Shown piece after piece: positions 7,375 to 14,627 of a DNA stretch of 14,627 nt (positions within the stretch are counted from its first letter, which is position 1; each line of letters begins with the position of its first letter). Both the position numbers and the translations under genes were made by a program. The DNA is from Thermoleophilia bacterium (GTDB lineage: Bacteria; Actinomycetota; Thermoleophilia; Gaiellales; Gaiellaceae). The notes beneath the pieces were generated by a model. That model worked only from the letters and a program-made list of their open reading frames with translations. It searched no databases and was not told where the DNA came from. Location: contig JACVSB010000018.1 of assembly GCA_014534155.1 (NCBI GenBank), forward strand, positions 1 through 14,627, written 5' to 3'.

Positions 7375-8081
7375 CGGTCGGCGACGAAGACGGCAACCGC
7401 TCGAGTTGCTCGCAGCGGGCCGGCGAAGTCCGGGAGCCGGTCTGCGAGGTGCGCGCGAGTGAGCGACGCGCTGACGTACCTGTGAGCGGCCGCGAACGAG
7501 GGGAAGGTTACGGTGCCGACGACGTCGCGCCGCTCGACACGAGGGAAGTGGCTACTGAGTTGGTCGGCGCCGTTCTCGGCGCTGAAGGGATGAATCCGTC
7601 GCGCTGCAGGGCCGCAGAGGCTCCAGAGCTCATGGAGGTTCGCCTCGCTGTTCGTCACGGCGACGAGTCGGCCCTCCGGCCGCAGGACCCGCGCCAGCTC
7701 CGCGAGCGCGCGGCCGCGGGCGGGAACGTGGTAGAGCATCCACGCCGCGACTGCGCAGTCGAACGATCCGGCCGGCGCGTCCAGTGCCTGCGCGTCGCCC
7801 ACCGCCGCCGCGATTCCTCGCGTTCGCGCACGCGCGACCATCTCCGCGGATTGGTCGATCGCGACGACCTCGGCCCCGAGCTCCTGCTCGATGCGCTCCG
7901 CCAGCGCCCCATCGCCGCAGCCGACCTCGAGCACGCGACGCGGCGCTACCTCGGCGAGGGCGCCCAGCGCGACGTCGAGCGGATCAACACCGTCGGCGCC
8001 CGCCCATACTGCACGGCGGACGTCGAAGCGGCGAGGGTCAGCGTACTCCGTGCGGACGAGCGCGGGGTCGTCGAGCCTCAC
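7371..8081 (-). CDS. Class I SAM-dependent methyltransferase
   Basis: A 236-residue Rossmann-fold methyltransferase of the Methyltransf_11 type. Motif I is VLEVGCGDGALAERI (50-64), the acidic end of beta-2 is VVAIDQS (72-78), motif II-like is FDCAVAAWMLYHVP (107-120) and motif III-like is LRPEGRLVAVT (133-143). The start is GTG 8081-8079, overlapping the deoB TGA as GTGA; translation starting there gives MRLDDPALVRTEYADP. A longer frame to 8810 is antisense-like shadow within deoB and is rejected. The downstream GNAT gene overlaps it by another GTGA. The methyl acceptor is unknown; the sequence resembles broad small-molecule methyltransferases rather than rRNA or DNA enzymes, and the window gives no substrate clue. 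Confidence 0.88.
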   Translation of the reverse strand: MRLDDPALVRTEYADPRRFDVRRAVWAGADGVDPLDVALGALAEVAPRRVLEVGCGDGALAERIEQELGAEVVAIDQSAEMVARARTRGIAAAVGDAQALDAPAGSFDCAVAAWMLYHVPARGRALAELARVLRPEGRLVAVTNSEANLHELWSLCGPAARRIHPFSAENGADQLSSHFPRVERRDVVGTVTFPSFAAAHRYVSASLTRAHLADRLPDFAGPLRATRAVAVFVADR

Positions 8082-9244
8082 GGCTCCAGGATCGGCTGGC
8101 CCGGGACGCGGCGCGGCGGCGCTTTGCCGCCGGCCCAGCGGTTGACGGTCGCCCCCACGTCCGCGAACTCGCCCTGGTGCGTGCGGCCGCCGGCGTTCCT
8201 GCCCTCGACGTAGGCGAGGAGGAGCGCGTACTCGCGCGAGTGGTCGGTGGAGGGCGTCGTGGGATCGCAGCCGTGGTCCGACGTGAGGACGAGCAGGTCG
8301 CCCGAGCGGAGGGCATCGAGGAGGTCGGGGAGGCGGCGGTCGAAGTCCTGCAGGCAGCGATGGAAGTTCTCCGGATCGTTCCGGTGGCCCCAGAGCATGT
8401 CGGTCTCGACGAGGTTCACGAAGACGATGCCCTCGGCGAGGGAGCGCAGGAGCTCCTCCGTCTTCACGATCCCCTCCGTGTTCGACTTTGTCGGGTGCGA
8501 CTCGTCCACGTCGACCCCCGCGAAGATGTCGTGGATCTTCCCGACCCCGTGGACGGGGGTGCCGGCCTCGCGCGCGAGCGTGAGGTAGTTGGGCTGCCTG
8601 GGGCGAAGCGACCAGTCGTGGCGGTTCGGGGTGCGTGTGTAGTTGCCGGGCTCGCCGGTGAAGGGCCGGGCGATCACGCGCCCGACCGCGTGCCTGTCCT
8701 TCAGGATCTCGCGCGCGATCTCGCACGCCGAGTAGAGCTCGTCCAGCGGGATCGTGTCCTCGTGGGCGGCGACCTGGAAGACCGAGTCCGCCGACGTGTA
8801 AACGATCCACTTGCCGCTCTCCTGGTGCTCTTCCCCGAGCTCCTGGATGATCTCGGTGCCGGAGGCGGCCTTATTGCCGAGGACCGCTCGCCCGGTCCGG
8901 TGCGCGAACTCCTCGATCACGTCGAACGGGAACCCGTGCGGGTAGGTCGGCATGGCGACCGGCGTCACGATTCCCATGAGCTCCCAGTGGCCCGTGGTCG
9001 TGTCCTTGCCCTTCGAGCGGGGGACCAGGCGGCCGGCAACGGCCGGCGCGCCGGGCTGCGGTGGACACCCCGCGAGCTCCTCCACGTTCCCGAGGCCGAG
9101 GGCTTCCAGGTTCGGCAGGTCGAGCCCCCCGACCGCACGCGCGACGTTGCCGAGCGTGTCCGACCCCTCGTCGCCGTACTCGGCCGCGTCCGGCAGCTCG
9201 CCGGCTCCAACCGCGTCCAGCACGATCACGCAGGAGCGCGGCAT
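8078..9244 (-). CDS. deoB: Phosphopentomutase
   Basis: Interconverts (deoxy)ribose-1-phosphate and the 5-phosphate, feeding salvaged sugars from Pdp into central metabolism. The 388-residue alkaline-phosphatase-superfamily protein has the metal aspartate D10 (VIVLDAVGAGE), the GKDTTTGHWE block with the phospho-acceptor threonine expected at T82, and metal ligands that line up with the known Bacillus cereus set: D282 and H287 (TDMLWGHRND), D323-H324 (TSDHG) and H335 (TDHSREY). The length is that of DeoB. The ATG at 9244-9242 has no Shine-Dalgarno but a TAGAAT hexamer ending 9 nt upstream. It is the first gene of a run deoB - methyltransferase - GNAT - pdp - VOC, the first three junctions of which are 4-nt overlaps, and it is divergent from a 44-residue membrane gene. 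Confidence 0.97.
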   Translation of the reverse strand: MPRSCVIVLDAVGAGELPDAAEYGDEGSDTLGNVARAVGGLDLPNLEALGLGNVEELAGCPPQPGAPAVAGRLVPRSKGKDTTTGHWELMGIVTPVAMPTYPHGFPFDVIEEFAHRTGRAVLGNKAASGTEIIQELGEEHQESGKWIVYTSADSVFQVAAHEDTIPLDELYSACEIAREILKDRHAVGRVIARPFTGEPGNYTRTPNRHDWSLRPRQPNYLTLAREAGTPVHGVGKIHDIFAGVDVDESHPTKSNTEGIVKTEELLRSLAEGIVFVNLVETDMLWGHRNDPENFHRCLQDFDRRLPDLLDALRSGDLLVLTSDHGCDPTTPSTDHSREYALLLAYVEGRNAGGRTHQGEFADVGATVNRWAGGKAPPRRVPGQPILEP

Positions 9245-9252
9245 GGTCGGGC

Positions 9253-9259
9253 TATTCTA
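9253..9259. promoter_or_regulatory. Shared bidirectional -10 for deoB and the small membrane gene
   Basis: The 7-bp island TATTCTA reads as TATTCT (9253-9258) on the plus strand, 8 nt before the ATG at 9267, and as TAGAAT (9259-9254) on the minus strand, 9 nt before the deoB ATG at 9244. The TANNNTA symmetry is that described for bacterial bidirectional promoters with overlapping -10 elements. No -35 match is seen on either side. Both mRNAs would have leaders of only about 2-3 nt. Confidence 0.5.
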
Positions 9260-9266
9260 GTCCGCG

Positions 9267-9401
9267 ATGGACACGATCCTCGGCCTGCTCGGCATCGTCG
9301 TCTGGATAGTCGGCGTGATCGCGCTCGCGGCCGCGGTCACGTACGCCGTCGTGAAGCTCTTCCCCGGCGACCGGGGAGAGACGGCACCGCCGCAGGCCTG
9401 A
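9267..9401 (+). CDS. Small single-pass membrane protein (44 aa), unknown function
   Basis: A 44-codon ORF encoding MDTILGLLGIVVW followed by more hydrophobic residues: roughly residues 4-29 form one continuous transmembrane helix, then a short charged, Pro-rich tail with one Lys and one Arg (KLFPGDRGETAPPQA). By the positive-inside rule the C-terminus should face the cytoplasm. Support for a real gene: it exactly fills the gap between divergent deoB and convergent ald, codon use is GC3-rich like its neighbours, and a -10-like TATTCT lies 8 nt before the ATG. There is no Shine-Dalgarno. I do not recognise a family; it could be a small membrane regulator or an accessory subunit. It ends 7 nt from the ald stop. 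Confidence 0.6.
   Translation: MDTILGLLGIVVWIVGVIALAAAVTYAVVKLFPGDRGETAPPQA
9357..9380. terminator. Possible U-less bidirectional hairpin between the small membrane gene and ald
   Basis: CTCT-T-CCCCGG (9357-9367), loop CGA, CCGGGG-AGAG (9371-9380): ten base pairs with one bulged T. It sits in the last codons of the small membrane gene and about 29 nt beyond the ald stop on the other strand, so it could terminate ald. No T-run follows in either direction; actinobacterial terminators often lack one. It may also be a coincidence of coding sequence (LFPGDRGE). Confidence 0.35.
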
Positions 9402-9408
9402 CGCTCGC

Positions 9409-10533
9409 TCAGACGGGCTCGAGCGGGACGACCCCGCTCAGGGGCGAGTACTCGAGGCCGTGCGCCTCGGCGACCGCCTCGTACGTCAGCTTGCCGTCCA
9501 TCACGTTCACGCCAAACGCGAGCGCGGGGTCGCGCGCGACCGCGTCGCGGAGCCCGAGCTCGGCGATCGCCTCCACGTACGGGAGCGTCACGTTCGTAAG
9601 CGCCATCGTCGAGGTGATGGGAACCGCGCCCGGCATGTTGGAGACGCAGTAGTGCGTGACGCCGTCCACGATGTAGACGGGCTCCGAATGCGTCGTCGGG
9701 CGCGCGGTCTCCACGCACCCGCCCTGGTCGATGGAGACGTCGCAGACGACCGAGCCCTCCTTCATCTCGGCCACCATGGCGCGCGTCACGAGCTTGGGTG
9801 CGCGGGCGCCGGGGATGAGCACCGCGCCGATCACGACGTCGGCCTCGAGCACGGAGCGCTCGACCTCGAGCGCGCTCGACATGACGAGCTCCACGCGGCC
9901 GGAGAGGATCTCCTCGAGGTAGCGAAGCCGCGCGACCGAGCGGTCGAGGATCCGGACCTGGGCCCCGAGGCCCAGCGCGATGATCGCCGCGTTGTAGCCG
10001 ACCATCCCGCCGCCGATCACGACCACGCGACCGGGCGCGACGCCGGCGACGCCGCCGAGGAGAAGACCCCGGCCGCCCATCGGCTTCTCCAGGAAGTACG
10101 CCCCCGCCTGCGCCGAGAGCCTTCCGGCAACCTCGCTCATCGGGGCGAGGAGCGGCAGCTGGCGGTCGGCCGTCTCCACGGTCTCGTACGCGACTGCCGT
10201 GGTACCGCTCTCCATGAGGGCGCGCGTGAGCTCTTCGTCGGCCGCGAGGTGGAGGTACGTGAAGAGGACGAGGCCGTCGCGGAGCCGTTCGTGCTCCTCC
10301 GCGACCGGCTCCTTCACCTTGAGGAGGAGGTCGGCGGACTCCCAGACCTCGTCCACCGGCGCGAGCTGAGCGCCCGCCCGCTCGTAGTCGCCGTCCGGGA
10401 AGGAGCTTCCGACTCCGGCCCCGGCCTCGACCACGACGTCGTGGCCGCGCTGCCGGAGCTCCCGCGCGCCTGCGGGCGTCAGCGCCACCCGGTACTCGTC
10501 GGGCTTGATCTCCTTGACGACACCGACCCGCAT
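9409..10533 (-). CDS. ald: Alanine dehydrogenase
   Basis: NAD-dependent reversible oxidative deamination of L-alanine to pyruvate and ammonium. The 374-residue product starts MRVGVVKEIKPDEYRVALTP with the substrate arginine R15. It has K74 (LKVKEP), H95 (YLHLA), the Rossmann NAD loop GGGMVGYNA (174-182), D198 at the end of the following strand (RILDRS), and D269 in VSIDQGG; these match the M. tuberculosis Ald residues R15, K75, H96 and D270 to within one position. Length is typical (about 371). The ATG at 10533-10531 is the family start; an upstream open frame through the Nudix gene is rejected. A 56-bp gap separates it from the upstream Nudix gene, with a TATGGT hexamer ending 9 nt before the ATG, so it probably has its own promoter. 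Confidence 0.97.
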   Translation of the reverse strand: MRVGVVKEIKPDEYRVALTPAGARELRQRGHDVVVEAGAGVGSSFPDGDYERAGAQLAPVDEVWESADLLLKVKEPVAEEHERLRDGLVLFTYLHLAADEELTRALMESGTTAVAYETVETADRQLPLLAPMSEVAGRLSAQAGAYFLEKPMGGRGLLLGGVAGVAPGRVVVIGGGMVGYNAAIIALGLGAQVRILDRSVARLRYLEEILSGRVELVMSSALEVERSVLEADVVIGAVLIPGARAPKLVTRAMVAEMKEGSVVCDVSIDQGGCVETARPTTHSEPVYIVDGVTHYCVSNMPGAVPITSTMALTNVTLPYVEAIAELGLRDAVARDPALAFGVNVMDGKLTYEAVAEAHGLEYSPLSGVVPLEPV

Positions 10534-10561
10534 GGGCCGCCAACCATACCGCGGCGCCGCG
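10531..10561 (-). promoter_or_regulatory. Putative ald promoter with 12-bp palindrome
   Basis: TATGGT (10548-10543 on the minus strand) ends 9 nt before the ald ATG. Immediately upstream of it, at 10550-10561, is the perfect palindrome CGCGGCGCCGCG, lying where a -10/-35 spacer would be and thus placed like an operator. No -35 consensus is seen. The palindrome is pure G/C and could be chance. Confidence 0.4.
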
Positions 10562-10589
10562 AGAGCGCGCGTGCGGCCCCCTTGGCCCG

Positions 10590-11099
10590 CTAGCTGCGGC
10601 GGAGCACCAGGAGCGCGAGGCCGGCGAGCGTCTTTGCGTCCTCGAGCTCGGGCAGACGGGAAGGGACGGCGTGCGCGGGCCAGCGGACGAGGTCGACCTC
10701 CTCGCCGTCCGACGGCGCGCGCTCCCGCTCGGCCAGCCCCTCGGCGAAGAAGAGGTGGATACGCTCGGTGCAGAAGCCGGGCGTCGAGTAGACGATGGGC
10801 CCGGCGGCCCAGTCTCCGCCGTGCAACCCCGTCTCCTCGGCGAGCTCCCGCTGCGCGCAGCCGAGCGGCTCCTCGCCCGGGTCGACGGTCCCCGCCGGAA
10901 GCTCGAGGAGCGCGCGGCGTGCCGGCTCCCGGCGCTGACGGACGAGGACGACCCGGTCGTCCGCGTCGAGGGCGACGATCGCGACCGAGTCGGCGCGCTC
11001 GACCACCTCGCGCTCGGCCTCGCCCCATCGCTCCACGTGCAGGGCGAGCAGGCGGCCCCGGAACCGCGTTTCGGAGCTGTCCGGGCCGGCGCTAGCCAC
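10590..11099 (-). CDS. Nudix hydrolase, ADP-ribose pyrophosphatase-like
   Basis: Hydrolyses a nucleoside diphosphate linked to another moiety, probably ADP-ribose. The 169-residue protein has a perfect Nudix box from G70 to L92 (GX5EX7REUXEEXGU; core RELAEETGL at 84-92) preceded by ELPAG. It also has the downstream STPGFCTERIHLFFA (105-119), where the conserved Glu is typical of the NudF-type ADP-ribose pyrophosphatases. The start is GTG 11099-11097, giving an 8-nt overlap with the M20 peptidase stop and a sensible length; a further upstream start would add Ser/Arg-rich sequence antisense-like in character. A Nudix gene near pyrG recalls the actinobacterial pyrG-Nudix-xerD neighbourhood, though xerD is absent here. 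Confidence 0.9.
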   Translation of the reverse strand: MASAGPDSSETRFRGRLLALHVERWGEAEREVVERADSVAIVALDADDRVVLVRQRREPARRALLELPAGTVDPGEEPLGCAQRELAEETGLHGGDWAAGPIVYSTPGFCTERIHLFFAEGLAERERAPSDGEEVDLVRWPAHAVPSRLPELEDAKTLAGLALLVLRRS

Positions 11100-12210
11100 T
11101 CCGTGCGGCCTCGACGAGCGCGAGCGTGACGTCGACCATCCGCTCGACATCCGTGACCGCGATGTGCTCCTCCGAGGAGTGGATCCTCGCCATGCCGTTG
11201 GCGAGGTTCGCGCAGGGCCGGCCGCGCGCGTTCAACACGTTCGCATCGGCCCCTCCCCCCGCGCGCACCGCCGAGGGCTCGAGCCCGCAGGCGGTGAGCG
11301 CGGCGAAAGCGAGGCGAAGCGGCTCGTCCGCCGGGCGGAAGCGGTAGCCCCGGTACTTCTCCTCGAGCGTCACGTCGACCTCGCACTCGCCCAGGGCGGC
11401 CGCGAACGTGAACGAGTCGACCATCTCCTGGACGACGGCGGCGAGCCGCGAATCGTCGAGCGAGCGTGCCTCGGCCACGACGGTGCAGCGGTCCGGGACG
11501 ACGTTCCTCGCCGTGCCCCCCTGAACCACGCCGACGTTCGCCGTCGTCTCCTCGTCGACACGGCCGAGCCGCAGGTCGGCGATGGCACGGGCGGCCGCCG
11601 CGACCGCCGACCGGCCCTCCTCGGGGTGCATCCCGGCGTGCGCGGCGCGGCCGGTGAAGATCGCGTCGATTGCCGTCGACGAGGGCGCGGAGGCGACGAC
11701 CTCCCCCAGGGGCCCCGCGTGGTCGTACACGAAGCCGACACGCGCGTGCAGGCGCTCGACGTCGAGCGCCTTCGCCCCCTCGAGGCCTGTCTCCTCCTTG
11801 GGGGTGAAGAGGAGCTCGATTCCGGCGTGCGCACGACCCTCTTCGACGACCCGGCGAACGGCGTCGAGCATGACCGCGACCGCGGCCTTGTTGTCTGCCC
11901 CGAGGATCGTCGGCCGGGCGTTCCTGACGACCCCGTCGTCCACGAGCGGCTCGATCGCCTCGGTCGGCGGGACGGTGTCCAGGTGCGCGCAGAGGAAGAG
12001 CGCCGTACCCGCCGGCGCGGACGCGGGGAGCCGGGCGACGACGTTTCCCATCGTGCTCCCGATCTCGGCTCCAGCGCCGTCCTCCTCGACATCGAGCCCC
12101 AGCTGGCGGAGGTACGTGAGGACCCGGTCGGCCACCTCGCGTTCCTCCCCGGGCGGGCTGGGAATCGCGGCCAGCTCGGTGAAGAGCGAGACGACGTCGG
12201 GGAGCGCCAC
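11092..12210 (-). CDS. M20-family metallopeptidase, PepT-like
   Basis: Cytoplasmic two-zinc peptidase of the M20 clan, closest in style to tripeptidase T/YqjE proteins. The 372-residue protein shows AHLDTVPP (75-82, ligand H76 and D78), the bridging aspartate in GADNKAAVAVML (D106), the general base/ligand pair KEETGLEGAKAL (E139, E140), VYDHAG (D163), a dimerisation-lid domain around residues 180-290 (GRAAHAGMHPEEGRSA), GGGADANV (318-325) and the last ligand in RIHSSEEH (H344). All metal ligands seem present. The start is GTG 12210-12208; there is no Shine-Dalgarno, but a TAGAAT hexamer identical to that of deoB ends 9 nt upstream. It overlaps the Nudix gene by 8 nt. The exact peptide substrate is not determined; I avoid the symbol pepT. 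Confidence 0.93.
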   Translation of the reverse strand: MALPDVVSLFTELAAIPSPPGEEREVADRVLTYLRQLGLDVEEDGAGAEIGSTMGNVVARLPASAPAGTALFLCAHLDTVPPTEAIEPLVDDGVVRNARPTILGADNKAAVAVMLDAVRRVVEEGRAHAGIELLFTPKEETGLEGAKALDVERLHARVGFVYDHAGPLGEVVASAPSSTAIDAIFTGRAAHAGMHPEEGRSAVAAAARAIADLRLGRVDEETTANVGVVQGGTARNVVPDRCTVVAEARSLDDSRLAAVVQEMVDSFTFAAALGECEVDVTLEEKYRGYRFRPADEPLRLAFAALTACGLEPSAVRAGGGADANVLNARGRPCANLANGMARIHSSEEHIAVTDVERMVDVTLALVEAARSG

Positions 12211-12225
12211 GGGCGGCGGATTCTA
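12208..12225 (-). promoter_or_regulatory. Putative -10 of the M20 peptidase - Nudix operon
   Basis: TAGAAT at 12225-12220 on the minus strand, 9 nt before the GTG start, in a 53-bp gap after pyrG. No -35 match or Shine-Dalgarno is visible. The hexamer and spacing equal those of deoB. Confidence 0.45.
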
Positions 12226-12263
12226 CGCGGGGGAGCGCCGGGACCGCCTGCCGCGGCGCCCGG

Positions 12264-14018
<1,755 letters not shown>

Positions 14019-14444
14019 TTAGAGGGTGGCCGCCGTCTGGCAGAGCTCGTGCAGCCGGTCGACCGCCCGCCGGGGGAGCGTTCGCCCGCCCTCGACCACG
14101 AGTCGCCACCAGGGAGCGTCGACCCACGCCGTCGCGAGCGTACGCTCGGGCCCGGCGTTCGCGAGCCGCACGCCGGCCTCCAGCCCCTGCTGGACGTCGT
14201 GCCAGGAGAGCTCGATCCCGGTGGCCACCTCCTTGATCACGATCAGGCCCTCGCCTCCGGGCCGGCGGAGGAGACCGGGCGCCGCCGCGCGGACGACGCG
14301 CCAGCGCGCGCCGCGCGCGAGCCCGCGGCGGTCCGGCTCCACGCCCGTGTAGCCCGGCCACCAGTCCGGAAGGTGGTACGGCTCGGCGACGAGCGCCCAC
14401 ACGTCGGGTCTCGAAGCGAGCAGCACGCGCTCCGCCTCGGTCAC
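14019..14444 (-). CDS. SRPBCC-family (polyketide cyclase/START-like) protein
   Basis: A 141-residue protein with the usual SRPBCC opening: MTEAERVLLASRPDVWALVAEPYHLPDWWPG, where xxxPxxVWxLxxxPxxLPxWWP matches the first strand and helices of polyketide-cyclase/START-like small-ligand folds. A middle beta region (RWRVVRAA, LIVIKEVATGIELSW, TLATAWVDAPWW) and a long C-terminal helix (RRAVDRLHELCQTAA) complete the helix-grip pattern. The ligand is unknown. The start is GTG 14444-14442, overlapping the recN stop as GTGA, so it is co-transcribed and coupled to recN. Many such proteins are uncharacterised, and no partner in the window hints at a job. Confidence 0.8.
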   Translation of the reverse strand: MTEAERVLLASRPDVWALVAEPYHLPDWWPGYTGVEPDRRGLARGARWRVVRAAAPGLLRRPGGEGLIVIKEVATGIELSWHDVQQGLEAGVRLANAGPERTLATAWVDAPWWRLVVEGGRTLPRRAVDRLHELCQTAATL

Positions 14445-14627
14445 CGCAGTGCGGCGATGAACTCCGCCCCGCCGAGCATGCGCTCCAGCTCGTCACGCCG
14501 CTCGGGCTCCGCGAGCCGCTCGATCCTCGTGTGCGTCGGGTCGCCCGGAACCTTCTCGACGCGGAAGTGCGCGTCCGCGACGGACGCGATCTGCGGCAGG
14601 TGGGTGATCGTGACGACCTGAGCCCGC
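14441..14627 (-). CDS. recN: DNA repair protein RecN, C-terminal fragment
   Basis: The final 61 residues of an SMC-like ATPase involved in double-strand-break repair; the gene runs off the right edge of the window. The visible part has the D-loop/H-loop end of the ABC-type head domain, QVVTITHLPQIASVADAHF, with the switch histidine in THLPQ. The ending ERMLGGAEFIAAL is the typical RecN C-terminus. Other ABC/SMC proteins lack the THLPQxAxxAD plus RMLGG combination, so the assignment is secure despite the short length. Its stop overlaps the SRPBCC gene by 4 nt (GTGA). Promoter and N-terminus are outside the window. Confidence 0.92.
   Translation of the reverse strand, partial: RAQVVTITHLPQIASVADAHFRVEKVPGDPTHTRIERLAEPERRDELERMLGGAEFIAALR

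Noticed and set aside
10562..10590. GC-rich imperfect hairpin after the Nudix gene as a terminator
   Set aside because: Needs a bulge, only about 6 bp, no T-run; not better than background.
9460..10593. 377-codon plus-strand open frame antisense to ald
   Set aside because: His/Arg/Asp/Glu-rich shadow of a well-conserved gene; the ald residues explain the codon pattern.
12211..12263. GCGCCG...CGGCGC inverted repeat after pyrG as a terminator
   Set aside because: Short arms, a long loop and no T-run; such repeats are expected by chance at this G+C.

Overview
No exotic or defence-type system is visible. The window is an ordinary, gene-dense chromosomal core segment of a very GC-rich bacterium (roughly 70% G+C by eye, strong third-position G/C). 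A deep-branching actinomycete such as Thermoleophilia (Gaiellales/Solirubrobacterales) is my best guess. The recN...pyrG...Nudix order resembles the actinobacterial neighbourhood, while recO-glyQ-glyS with a two-subunit glycyl-tRNA synthetase resembles Firmicutes order rather than Mycobacterium or Streptomyces, which use a single-chain GlyRS. The taxonomic call is inference; no rRNA or tRNA is present.

Layout, read in the direction of transcription of the minus strand (right to left): the 3' end of recN (DNA repair) overlapping an SRPBCC-family gene; pyrG (CTP synthase) with its own short leader; an M20 peptidase overlapping a Nudix hydrolase; ald (alanine dehydrogenase); a tightly overlapped set deoB - SAM methyltransferase - GNAT acetyltransferase - pdp - VOC-domain protein; mutM (8-oxoguanine glycosylase); recO; and glyQ-glyS. 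Two short genes lie on the plus strand: a 44-residue single-pass membrane protein divergent from deoB, and a glutaredoxin divergent from recO. Each of these is convergent with the next minus-strand gene (ald and mutM respectively).

Functionally, Pdp releases (deoxy)ribose-1-phosphate from pyrimidine nucleosides and DeoB converts it to the 5-phosphate, so these two form a nucleoside-salvage unit; PyrG makes CTP; MutM, RecO and RecN are repair proteins; GlyQ and GlyS form one enzyme.

The most interesting signal is regulatory. Eight start codons that are not overlapped with or abutting an upstream same-strand gene (glyQ, recO, grx, mutM, deoB, the small membrane gene, ald, M20 peptidase) have a TANNNT -10-like hexamer only 6-9 nt before the start codon and no convincing Shine-Dalgarno sequence. 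This suggests leaderless or nearly leaderless mRNAs. In two cases the TA of the -10 is the upstream gene's stop codon, and in one case a single 7-bp island serves both strands. pyrG is the exception, with a longer leader containing mutually exclusive hairpins. glyS is another exception: it appears to start at CTG behind a strong GGAGG. There are no mobile elements, CRISPR arrays or pseudogenes, and the longest non-coding gap is 105 bp.
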